A stretch of 36,760 nt of DNA. It comes from Takakia lepidozioides (Eukaryota; Streptophyta; Takakiopsida; Takakiales; Takakiaceae). The translations under genes were made by a program, and so were the position numbers. The notes beneath the pieces were generated by a model. It was given only the letters and a program-made list of their open reading frames with translations, did not search any database and had not been told where the DNA came from. Below are positions 11,021-21,006 of this stretch, one piece after another. The stretch lies in the NCBI GenBank assembly GCA_030704615.1, contig CM060731.1, positions 49,749,241-49,786,000 of the forward strand. Direction: 5' to 3'. Position 1 is the first letter of the stretch. Each line of letters opens with the position of its first letter.

Positions 11021-12410
11021 TTGCTGATCGACGGGTGCAACAAGCCTGGGTGGAGGCTTTTGTACCGTCAGGAGAGGAGGAGAGTGCGGGGATTGCACCA
11101 TGACCACCTCAATTGTCTCCATTGGACAACACATATTGTGTGGCAGTATCCGGATGAAGGCATTTGTCTTCTGGACTTGTTTGGCGGGATCAGCACCGGA
11201 TTGGCTGCTGTGTTACAGGCAGGTGTACGAGTTTGGCGTTACCTGTATGTGGAGAGGGATGAGACTGCACGACGCGTTTCACTTCGCCATGTTGCTCAGT
11301 TGGTGCAGCGGTACCCTGAGTTGTTGTCGGTGTCTGCAATTCGTGGATATCAGCAGGCCTTGCCAGTAGACATTTTGTTGCTGGGGGCACATAATTTGGA
11401 GTGGGTTGGCTCCATTGATCTGGTAGTGGCAGGTTGGCCCTGCCAAGGGCATTCATCAGCCGGGCATGGCAATGGATTGCGAGACTCGAGGTCGGGTCTG
11501 TTTTGGGAGATGGTGCGGGTTTTGCGCCACTTGCAGCTTCATCAAGCTGTATCTCCAGCATACATCTTGGAGAATGTGCCACTGATGGGCGATTCTCGGG
11601 CCAGGGTGATGGCCAGTGTGTATCAAGTCCGGTCATGGCTTTGGGTCAGCAGTGTTGCTAGATGCAGCTACAGTGGGGTCACGGGCTCATCGTCCACGGC
11701 TATGGTGGACTAACTTGATGCCACCTGCACTGCTCAAGCGTGTATTTGATGGGGTGCAGCGGCCAACACATCTCATAGTGGATAGCATTCTGGACACAGG
11801 GAGGCAGTCTCAGCGTGTGAGACACGATGACCATTCGCCTTTGGCAGTGGTCAACAAGGTGGGTCAACCACGAGCAGCATTACCTACATTGCTCAACTTC
11901 CCAGGATCGCATGCTTTCCGGGATAATGGACCTGGCCTCCTGTGGGATGCTCAGTTGCAGCAGTTAGTGGAGCCTAATGCTGACGAGCATGAACGGGCAA
12001 TGGGTTTTACCACTGGTACCACGGCGGTGTCGTCTCTTTCTGAGGCATCACGTCGTCAAAGTGTTGGGGCAAGCAATGGATCTCAATTGCTTGACCTGGA
12101 TTATCAGCTTGGCTCTGGCTGGGCAACGCAGAGTGCGGAGTACACTTCCCTCAATGGTCTCTCTGCCTACCGAGACGGTACAGGCAGTGAGTGGGGGCGA
12201 GCATGTGAAGACCACGGGTGCATGCATCCATGGCACACGTGGGAGGTGCTCGAGGTTCAGAGGGAGTTGGCAGCCAAGGCGGCTGTGATGGATGAGGTTG
12301 GGGATTTTTCCCGGGTTGAGGAGGTCCTCAAGGATGAGATGATGGGGCAGGATGAGGCCTTGTCATTGACTGAGCAGGCAGGGAGTACTGCTCAAGAGGT
12401 TGCAACATAG
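11021..12410 (+). pseudogene. Cytosine-5 DNA methyltransferase, retrotransposon-encoded, one frame change
   Basis: Catalytic motifs of C5-MTases appear in order: motif I LDLFGGISTGLAA (about 11171), motif II YLYVERDE, motif IV with the catalytic cysteine in AGWPCQGHSSAG (about 11430), motif VI YILENV (about 11560), a motif VIII-like AHRPRLWWTNL (about 11680), and a C-terminal ERAMGF with RRQSVGASNGSQL like motifs IX/X. A one-base frame change near 11,635 separates motif VI from VIII. The enzyme would transfer a methyl group from SAM to cytosine. The layout is closer to de novo DNMT3-like enzymes than to maintenance enzymes, which is an inference by eye. It ends at TAG 12408-12410. Confidence 0.8.
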
Positions 12411-12416
12411 CAACCA
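12408..12416 (+). promoter_or_regulatory. UAG-CAA-CCA stop between DNMT and RT, possible readthrough site
   Basis: The DNMT frame and the following RT frame are the same frame, interrupted only by this TAG. The next six bases, CAACCA, fit the consensus CARYYA that promotes stop-codon readthrough in plants. The inverted duplicate at 13,496-13,890 carries the same TAG-CAA-CCA, so the stop predates that duplication. Readthrough would give a DNMT-RT fusion; a simple nonsense mutation remains possible. Confidence 0.55.
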
Positions 12417-13500
12417 CTAGATGCGTCCTCTACCTCTAAGCCCACTAGACTTAAGGTTGCAGTTATGGAGGACAATTGGGAGCCTGACATTGGACCCATT
12501 GTCACCGGAGGAGAGAGACGACGTATACGGCGGTTCCTGAGGGCTTACAGGAATTGCTTTGCCTTCAGTTTGAAGGACTTGGGAGCACTGAAGGGTCAAG
12601 AGATCCGTATTGAGTTGGCCACTGACACGCCAATTTTTCGGAGACCCTATAGATACAGTGACATGGAGAGGTCTTTGATTCAGATGAGGACTCAAGATCT
12701 CTGGGAGGCAGGTTTGGTGGAGCTCTCTGGTGGAGAGTATGCTTCAGCCACAGTGATGCCAGCCAAGAAGGATGTCTATGGCAATTGGACGGAGAGACGT
12801 ATGTGCGGTGATTACCGGCCTGTAAATCGTCAGACCAAGTCCGATAAGTATGCCATGCCAACACCAGAGGAGATCTTTGATGCCATCGGGCATGCTAAGG
12901 CCTTTAGCACTTTGGATTTACGATCCGGATATCACCAGTTGCCAATCAAGGAGGCGGACAAGCAGAAGACGACATTCTGGGGGATCAATGAGCACGCAAG
13001 GATTGCCTATATCAGTGGCGGTTCTTACCATTTGGGCTTAAGAATGCTCCTGCAGAGTTTCAGAGAGTCATGGATAGGATTCTAGCAGGGGTGGACTTTG
13101 CTCGGTGCTACATAGATGACATCATCATCTTTAGTGTTACGATGGAGGAGCATGAGAGACACCTTCAGGTGGTATTGGAGCGCTTGAGAGCGCACGGATT
13201 GAAGTTGCATCCGGGGAAGTGCAAGTTTTTCCACAACCAGATTGAGTATCTGGGTCACATGATATATCCTGGAGGATTGGGGGTATAGCAGACTAAGGTA
13301 GAGGCCATTGCACAAATTCCACGCCCCACGGATGTGAGTCGAGTTCGAGCTTTCATGGGGTTGGCAAACTATTATAGACGGTTTGTCAAGGGATTTAGTA
13401 CCATTGCAAAGGCTCTAACCAAGCTGACCAAGGTGGACCAGGAGTGGCAGTGGGAAGATGAGCATGAACAAGCTTTTCAAGAGCTCAAGGCGAGGTTGAC
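12411..13500 (+). pseudogene. Ty3/gypsy reverse transcriptase and start of RNase H, decayed
   Basis: Gypsy RT blocks appear in order: RRPYRYSDMER, ATVMPAKKDVYGNWTERRMCGDYRPVNRQT in part, the motif A block FSTLDLRSGYHQLPI, then after a frame change near 13,005 the block PFGLKNAPAEFQRVMDRI and the catalytic YIDDIIIF at about 13,109. A TAG near 13,276 interrupts the frame. The connection region ANYYRRFVKGFSTIAK and the RNase H entry FQELKARL follow, and homology stops at about 13,495 where the inverted duplicate starts. RNase H and integrase are absent. Confidence 0.85.
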
Positions 13501-13890
13501 CCTTCAGTGCTCCCAAGTCCTTCAAACTGAAGGCAAAGCAATTCCTGTAAGCCCTCAGGAACCGCCGTATACGTCGTCTCTCTCCTCCGGTGACAATGGG
13601 TCCAATGTCAGGCTCCCAATTGTCCTCCGTAACTGCAACCTTAAGTCCAGTGGGCTTAGAGGACGCGTCCAGTGGTTGCTATGTTGCAACCTCTTGAGCA
13701 GTACTCCCTTCCTACTCAGTTAATGCCAAGGCCTCATCCTGCCCCATCATCTCATCCTTGAGGACCTCCTCAACCCGGGAAGAATCCCCAACCTCATCCA
13801 TCACAGCCACCTTGGCTGCCAACTCCCTCTGAACCTCGAGCACCTCCCACGTGTGCCATGGATGCATGCACCCCGTGGTCCTCACATGCT
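13496..13890 (-). repeat. Inverted duplicate of 12200-12599
   Basis: Base-by-base reading shows this stretch is the reverse complement of 12200-12599 with few differences, including a 6-bp deletion in the part after the UAG. Together they form a 400-bp inverted repeat separated by about 900 bases. The duplicated piece spans the DNMT C-terminus, the UAG and the RT N-terminus. Confidence 0.9.
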
Positions 13891-14640
13891 CTATTGTGTG
13901 GACTAGTGACTGCCATAGTGGGCAGCATAGTGGCAGCCTAGTGACTGACTAGTTGTAGCCTAGTGGTTGGACTAGTGGTGGACTAGTGATATACTAGTGT
14001 GTGGCGTGTTCATGTGTTGTGTGGTTTTGTACAGCGATGTAGTTGTGTAGCGATACGTATGCGCACGACACTAGCATCTCCCCCGCTTCACACTAGAAGC
14101 CCAAACTTGGTTGCCATAGCGTTGAGCTATGTAACGCCGCTCTTCAACATAGGCTATCCGCCTCTCTATCCATTGCAAACCTGCAACATGTTCGCCTTTG
14201 CACTCTATCCACTTTGGATAGGCTCATGCACGGATCCCTGCATTCTAGGCTGAACCGCTTCTCATGAAAACACAAGTGCTACAAAACAACTCGAACCTGG
14301 CACTCACAGACTCGAGCTGATCTTTCTCGAGTGATAAAGAAGAAGAATACAAGCACAAGCTCATGCGAGCTCACAAAGCTGAAGCATAAACTCATGCATA
14401 TATAACCTCATCACTCAAATACAAGTCAAGCCAAGTGCACCCCACGCCATGGGGAACCCACGCCATGGGGAATCCACACTATGGCGCCATAGCTAGGCGC
14501 GGTGAGGCTCAACTCGAGAAAGATGAGCCTCCCGCGCTTGCCGTGAAGATAACCACTCCAGGGCCTAAATCTACCTTGACCCCTGGATTGACACTTGGGC
14601 CAATCCCAAATGTCAATATGTAAAAGCTAGCTATTTCCTA
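13891..14640. other. Non-coding, ACTAGTG-rich and short-repeat sequence
   Basis: The first 110 bases repeat ACTAGTG or CTAGTG about eight times. At 14437-14470 CCCACGCCATGGGGAA occurs twice in tandem. The rest has no convincing reading frame and might be LTR sequence of an unrelated element, but no ends could be defined. Confidence 0.4.
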
Positions 14641-16289
14641 GCTAGTTTCACACTAGTGGTAAAATAACTTGACAGATTCTATATTACACAAATACAAGCC
14701 GCATAATATTTATACAATAAAATAAGTAGAGTTATGGCTTTATTTTGTATAATGATACATAGTATACTCTATATTCTATTTACTCACCGTTGAATGTAAT
14801 AATCATGTATTAAAATCATATATATGTATATTGACGACAACCAAAGGTAGCGTCAAGAAGAGCCTCTTCCCCATATGGGTACTCTGTCCTTTTAGAGAGC
14901 TAGAGTTTGTCTGTCCAACTCTATCCATAAGTGCTAGAGAGCTAGAGTTTTGTGATATGGCCAGACAACACAAGAACTCCAGATGCATCAATCAAATGCA
15001 ACTCCATCCAAACGGGACAAAGGTCGAGTTACTCAAATTTAAAAGATAGAGGAAAAAATTAACCTAAACAGGGCCATAAGGTAATATTAATTGAAGAAGA
15101 GTTTTTAAATTGAACTGTATGTCATTTGTAGCCATGTGATATAGGTAGACCCCGCCCATTCATTTACTTTTGGGTTTTAGTACTTCTATGTGCAAAGAAA
15201 CATTATTTTTGGGATTTAGGTGGGTGGGCATTGCTTTGTGTAGTCTAGTGGAGGAGACAATAACTCCATGAAGAAAAAGCACACAATATTTTGTTGTCAT
15301 TTGCAGTATGTATACATATATTTTTTTTGTGATGTTGCTTGTTTGTATAAGTACTTCATCTTGGTTATATGATATACTTATTATAAATGACCTACATAAT
15401 ATTGGGGGGTACATGTGTCATGTACATTGTAGAAATGAAAATTAAATTGTTAAAACTTATACATATTTATAAATGATGCTATATAATCTTTTATATTTCG
15501 TTTGTCACATCCTTGTGATTTTTTATTGAGAACATTGCATTGCATGTCTAGCAATACAAAACATTCTAAGTTTTATGAACACAATATTTCAAACATTTAT
15601 AAGTATTTAAGTACAGAAATGCATTGACTATATATCTACATCATCTCTAAATCGTGTAGCCTATGTATAGGTCACTTAGAACACTCAGAACACCCAGTTG
15701 TATAGGTCACTTAGTTCATGCGATACACATAAATGATCTTATAATAATAGGAGGTGCATGTTAGCTTGAATATTGAATTATAAAATCTAATCTGCATATT
15801 AAAATGATATTTGTTATTCATTTTTTCAATTTGATCTCCCAAATCCATGTGATTTTTTATTTAAAACAACTTATTGCACGACAATGAAAATTTTTGTACA
15901 CATAAATGATCAATATAATAATAGGAGGTGCATGTAAGAATGAACACGGAATTGTGATATTTTATATGCATTTAAAAAGGCTGTTATAGGACAGATTTTA
16001 ATTCGATCTGTCACATATTTGTAGTTATTTTTAATACAAAATATTTCATTGCATATCTGTCAATACAAAAATTCCAAGTATTACGAACAAACTAGAAAAC
16101 TATAGAGTATACGTGCACACATGTTATTAGATCCAATTGTTCTTTATCACAATTCCTATGCATCCATCCTATGCATAGGTTACTCATAATCTTCTTGAAT
16201 TCATGGGATACACATAAATGATCTATATAATAATAGCAAGTGCGTGTACGAGTGAATATTAAATTATGAAATCGCATTATATATATATA
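14640..16289. repeat. AT-rich degenerate tandem repeat, unit about 155-170 bp
   Basis: Phrases built on ACATAAATGATC then ATAATAATAGGAGGTGCATGT recur at about 15726, 15898, 16208 and 16378, and a diverged one near 15380. Between them TTATTGCA and CAATACAAAA-like phrases also recur. No coding frame. The last units run directly into the dispersed repeat at 16290. Near 14,894 and 14,936 AGAGAGCTAGAGTTT is repeated. Confidence 0.6.
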
Positions 16290-17225
16290 TAAAATCCGGT
16301 CTCACACATCCTTGTATTTTTAATTAAAAATAACTTATTGCAGGACAATGAAAATATTCTACTTATGAGACTCTGTACAAATAAATGACCAATATAATAA
16401 TAGAAACACATGTAAGAGTGAATACTGAATTGTGATATTTCATATGCATTTAATAAGGCTGTTATAGGATATATTTTAATTCAATCTCTACCCCTTTGTG
16501 ATTTTTTAATTCACAATATGTTATTGCATATCTCATAATATAAAAATTCTAAGTAATACGAATAAACTAGAACACTATAGATTATACGTCCACATATTAG
16601 ATCTAGTTGTTCTTTAAATATCATCAAATTATTACGGTATAGTCCAACATTCTTAAAGACAAGGTCTCATCATATTTGAATTATGCAAATGACCCTAAAG
16701 CCTTTATATATATATATATATATATATCAGAAATTAGGTTGTGCCAATCTGAACTAAGTTGTGCCAACAACCTGGCGGCGCCTCCGTTAGTGGCGCCACC
16801 AACCTTGTTGGCGCCGCCTGCCTTAGTGGCGCCACCTACGTTTGTTGATGCCCATGTTGTCAACAAGTGGTGTGAGCAACTAAGTTGATTTGTCGAGGGT
16901 CGTGGTCATACGGAATTCCTTCGTGTACCAAATGCCCGACAAATCAAAGATGAAAGCAACTGAGCATGAATTTGAAGGATCTAAGAAACTATTAGAGAAT
17001 ATTTGCTGAACAAGTGGGACGAAGACATGGGCATTTGGTATTCCAACGCATACCGTTTGCCCACAAAATCAACCCTGGACAAATCATCTATAACCACTAG
17101 TGGTTGATTTGTCGAGGGTCGTAGATGATTTGTGGAGGGTCGTAGATGATTTGTCGAGGGTCATAGATGATTTGTCGAGGGTCGTAGATGATAGTGAAAT
17201 TGTCGAGCATTTGGTATTCCATAAG
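16290..17225 (+). repeat. Dispersed complex repeat, copy 1
   Basis: This 936-bp segment matches 30490-31576 nearly base for base in the same orientation. It has an AT-rich left part, an (AT)n run at about 16,707-16,727, a GC-rich block with two GTGGCGCCAC palindromes, and four 21-bp tandem units (GATTTGTCGAGGGTCGTAGAT type) at 17106-17189. A 14-bp palindrome AACCACTAGTGGTT lies at 17092-17105. GCATTTGGTATTCC occurs twice and once inverted. No protein is recognised, so it looks like a non-autonomous element or an LTR-like unit. Confidence 0.8.
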
Positions 17226-17811
17226 GACTCCCCATGATGAAACCGTTCGCGCAACCCCATGGGCCGCAGGCTACTTCCACATTGTCATTGGGTACCAGCC
17301 TCCAGGAGGCCTGCCATTGGAAACGCCACTATTTATTGAATTGAAGTACTTGGCAGCTGGTTTCCGACTTTCCAAACAACTTGTTTGAACGGAATGGAAT
17401 GGACAACCTGTTCAAGTCCTCTCGTCCTCAAACATGACCAATGACCATGACTGATTCACTGTTGAGAGCCAGCATAAAAGTTATGGGTTTCAGCCATGAT
17501 GGACATTGGAAGCGGGAATAGGTACACGAATACTCCATGCATGCAGGGGTGCATGGGGATGATGTTACGTGGTACGACTCACTCGTGTCTCTCCCTGACG
17601 ATGGCAGGCAGTCGTGGAGTGATTGAAGAGGCTGCACTTTTGATGGCACAGGGAGCAAGTTTTCTATTTATGTACCTGGGGCCTGTTCTGAATAGGCAGT
17701 CAAAAGGACGCTCAGACACCATCTTCTTAGGGACAGGAAGAAGCACAGAAACTCACAAAAGCAAAAGGATTACCCCAGTGGGCAGGCTTTGGCCATTGGA
17801 CCAGCATCTTC
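17226..17811. other. No recognised gene
   Basis: Open frames on both strands are short and resemble no known family. The homology to the right dispersed repeat ends at about 17225, and the TTAA-flanked element begins at 17812. Confidence 0.3.
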
Positions 17812-18604
17812 TTAACCCTTAAGTTCCCAAGCCCTTTTTTGACATTTTACCAATTTTGGGTACCCACCTGCAGTAAATTGCCCCTAGAACCTACCAAAAA
17901 TCATCCACAGACTCATTATAGCAATGGGCCCAGCTCATTTATGCATGACATACCAAAAAATGAGCCGTCCACCGCGGAAATTGTGAGATTATAGCGTTGG
18001 CCGGGACCTCAAATATCAGGTCCCAAGGAAAAAGTGAGAAAGAAATAGGTTTGACCAAATCAAAACCTAGCTTTATCCAATTTTGCTTGCCCCAAGACCC
18101 ACCATTCCCAAATCAATAGTGGAGTGCCTATGACCCCACTAAATTGCAGGTTCAACTGATTTTTTCACCTATGGTTGCTATTCATGCAATTACATGGGGG
18201 TTAAAATCTCAAAATTGACAACAGAAAATGTGCCTCCAAATGAAGTACTTTTTTTTCTACAAATTTTTTAAAAGCCAATGGTGGATGTGTGTATGTAATG
18301 CTCGCACACCACAAGGTGAAGTGCTTTTTCCAAAATTGCAATCTGTTTCGGGCTTGTTTACCTGCCACATCAGCACTCAACAAGCCCTTTTCAGGCCCCA
18401 AAACGTAAATGAGAGAACTAAGATATTTTTTGTAGGTCGTAGCTTTTGTTTTTTTTTATTTTGTTTTTGCATCATACTGGAGAGAAATCCCTTGTCATTA
18501 AAGCTTCAGGAGTGGGCCCCATCAGATTAGATCTGCAAAAATTAGGTCGAACTGCAAATTCAAAATGACCCGAGATTCAGGTCGCTTGGGAACTTAAGGG
18601 TTAA
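17812..18604. mobile_element. piggyBac-type MITE with TTAA target duplication
   Basis: The element runs from 17816 to 18600 (785 bp). Its left end CCCTTAAGTTCCCAAGC is exactly complementary to its right end, and both sides are flanked by TTAA (17812-17815 and 18601-18604). TIRs beginning CCC next to TTAA are diagnostic of the piggyBac superfamily. The interior has no transposase frame, so the element is non-autonomous. The perfect TIRs suggest a fairly recent insertion. One outer C/G pair also matches, giving a 22-bp perfect inverted repeat overall. Confidence 0.85.
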
Positions 18605-18605
18605 G

Positions 18606-19278
18606 GTAGTTACCGGACCACTCACCAAATTCACCACAGGGACCCATAAAGCGTTTTTAGTTTTTAGATCAGCAAACCGTCATATTTGTCGCAAGGCCAG
18701 CACCTGCAATTCCAAATTTCAGAGAGCCCGATAAAGAGCACCAAGAGGCGCCTTTATTGAGGCATGCACACTTGGGCGGCTGCGCTGCTCCGTCGGCAGG
18801 CGGGCCCGCCTGCTGCCCTCTGTAGCCTGCCCTGCCTTGCGGCGCTCCACACTGTGAAGACTGCAGAGCGACAGCACACGGGGGTTTCAAGTCCGACCCG
18901 CCAAAGTAGGTCTTGTGCTCTCTATTTCTACCCAGTGCCCATGTGGCGAGAATATGAAGTGACACGCTTAGAAAAGTGGCTACATTCCAGGTGTCGCCTT
19001 TTACCTGGTCCACGTGGGGAAAATTAGGCTTCTGATGCTCAAAACTGGCGTTTTTTGGCGAAAGTTTCGGTTTTGTTTTTGCCCACAATTCCTTTGAACA
19101 AGTAACTTAGCTGTCGGACATGACCGACACATGTATGTATGTGTGATCGCGCAGCTCAACAGAGTTTTGGGAATATTTCGCATCGCAAGGAAAGGGGGAT
19201 GGAGGGCACAGCAAACGCGAGTGGAGACAGTGTAGCCGCGTCATTAGCGACTTTGTGTTAAACTCTTTGCTCGTCTCG
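18606..19278. other. Upstream region of the SURNod19 gene
   Basis: No convincing gene; the 139-residue minus-strand frame at 18669-19088 has the look of chance. A CACGTG core lies near 19012. This region probably includes the promoter of the downstream gene. Confidence 0.35.
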
Positions 19279-19280
19279 CT

Positions 19281-19290
19281 CTCTATAATA
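19281..19290 (+). promoter_or_regulatory. TATA-like box of the SURNod19 gene
   Basis: CTCTATAATA lies about 60 bases before the first ATG (19350), a spacing that would place the transcription start near 19,315. Judged by position and sequence only. Confidence 0.45.
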
Positions 19291-19349
19291 CGAGGGCTGG
19301 AGCTACACAAAGAGGGAGCAGAGCAGAGCTGCGGTTTGGGAAGAGCCGC

Positions 19350-21006
19350 ATGAGCAGTGATTGGGCAGCGATGGCCTTTAAAGCCCTTGTCGTGGCGCTA
19401 GCGCTGCTCTGCTTGGGTGCTGCGACAAGCGCCGCACACAATGTTCAAAACAGTCGAGTAGATTGCCCGTCTGTGCGTGAAGCGAGCAAGAGTCTCACCG
19501 GCAGGTCTCCGCCCATCGTGTTCCGTCCTGGAGACGTGAAGAACAAGTATTTCTTAGTGGAGTCGCCCCCTGGTCGATTCGCCTCTCGGGACTTCACTGG
19601 GGAGCTTGTGTACGAGAATGGTGAGTCTGTGCCACTTTACGATGTGTATCTCCATCACTGGATTATGACCGAGTATGGCCGGGCTGAGGATGATGTTCTT
19701 ACAGACAAGGAATTCGAACAGATGGTGGAGAGAGAGCCGGGTCCTAGCATGTATCAACCGGCCTCAACCGTTGGAAGCTCTGTCGATGGAAAGCTCGGCG
19801 GCAAGGCTCCAGTGCTGATTCAACACTGGGCGAAGGGTGCAGAGACCCGGCGTCTGATCTCGAGGTTTCCTGTTCCATACGGATTGGAAGGAGGTAACCC
19901 TCCGGCTGGTTATAAATCTGAGTGGGTTCTGAACGTGCATGGCATCGACACGAGGGGCGCTGTAGACAGAATGGGGTGCACTGAATGCAGGTTTGTACCG
20001 AGCCACAGCTCAACTTTGATACTTTTCCATAGTCCGAGTGGATTGTAAATGCGGGCTCTGATTTCGGAGGCTTGAACTGCGTCTTGCATTCTGTCCGTGC
20101 ACCCCTTCAGTTCAGATTAATCGTAGCTTCCCTTTGACTCCTTCGATCCCGACAAATATTTTCTTATGAAGCATCAATGCTCGGTATAGGACTCGCGTGT
20201 AATGCAACTGGTGGGAAGTGCAGATGTGATCTGTTCACCAAGAATGGGGAGAGCACTGCACACAGTTCCTTGCCCGAGAATTACCTTGGGGGCTTCTACT
20301 GTTGTGTTGACGAATCTCGCTGCACTTTGAAGGAAGGTTTCGTTACAGAGAATTTGGAGAGAACCATATACTTGCAGGTAATCATCTGACCGTACTGGTA
20401 CTTTGATCGTCCTGTACTCGCGTCCTTCTAAAGGTTAGGATGTGTAGATGTCTCTAACTCTAGTTGATAATTTGTTAACGCCTGTGCCACTGGTGAATGT
20501 TTGCTTTGCAGTATACCTGGGAATACGTATCCTGGGACGAGTGCGTAGTACCTTTGGTGCAGGGATCGATAGATGTGACCGACAAGGGAAGTGGAGGGAC
20601 TATCGAATATGATGTACCTGAGGGTTGCAACAGTGAGAATGCATTATTAGAGGAATGTGTAGACACACAAGAAGCGGTGAAAGTGTTTCCTGCAGCCGAC
20701 ATCATCCATGTTGCGTCTCACCTCCATGCCTCAGCCCTGAATGCAACTCTCTACGGAGAAGATGGGCGGGTTATTTGCAACTCTCCTCCCATTTACGGCA
20801 GTGGCTCCACCGCCGGAAATGAGGAGGGATACGTCGTTGGGATTTTGACCTGTTACCCAACTTTGGGGAGTTCGTCGGCCAAGATAGGTGACGGTGAGGT
20901 CCTGCGGCTTGAAGTAAAATATAGCAAGGTCGGGGGTCCGCATACAGGACTGATGGGCATCATGTTCTTTTGGATAGCCCCTGTGGCTTCTGTGTCAGAT
21001 ATCTAA
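19350..21006 (+). CDS. SURNod19 family protein (stress up-regulated Nod 19), three exons
   Basis: Exons 19350-19990, 20224-20377 and 20512-21006 join in frame to give 429 residues; a second ATG at 19371 has a better plant start context and would give 422. The N-terminus (AFKALVVALALLCLGAATSA) is a signal peptide, so the protein is probably secreted. Family hallmarks: the exon 1/2 junction reads CTECRCDLF, then GGFYCC, and GNEEGYVVGILTCYP and HTGLMGIMFF near the C-terminus. The His pairs HHW (102-103) and HLH (335, 337) are of a kind seen at metal sites, which is inference. The biochemical role of the family is unknown; plant members are induced by stress or in nodules. No frame damage is seen, so this is probably a working host gene. 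Confidence 0.9.

Larger units (their letters stand above)
11000..13890 (+). mobile_element. Truncated Ty3/gypsy retrotransposon carrying a C5-DNA methyltransferase
   Basis: A methyltransferase frame (11021-12410) is followed in the same frame by gypsy-type reverse transcriptase (12465 on) up to the first residues of the RNase H region at about 13,495. An inverted duplicate of 12200-12599 then follows. No gag, protease, integrase or LTRs were recognised, so the element is truncated at both sides. Frame changes near 11,635 and 13,005 and a TAG near 13,276 show decay. Methyltransferase-bearing gypsy elements have been described in charophytes, and this fits that group. Confidence 0.8.

Noticed and set aside
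10879-11103. Basic His/Arg-rich frame before the DNMT
   Set aside because: Composition follows from the CACGTCA motif array, and the DNMT lies in another frame.
11635-11650. Programmed ribosomal frameshift in the DNMT
   Set aside because: No slippery heptamer is evident, and other frame changes in the element point to random decay.
16676-16888. Short open frames over the (AT)n run and GC block
   Set aside because: Same repeat as above; no start context, no family resemblance.
18669-19088. 139-residue minus-strand frame upstream of SURNod19
   Set aside because: No recognisable domain and overlaps the likely promoter; a plus-strand frame is open too.
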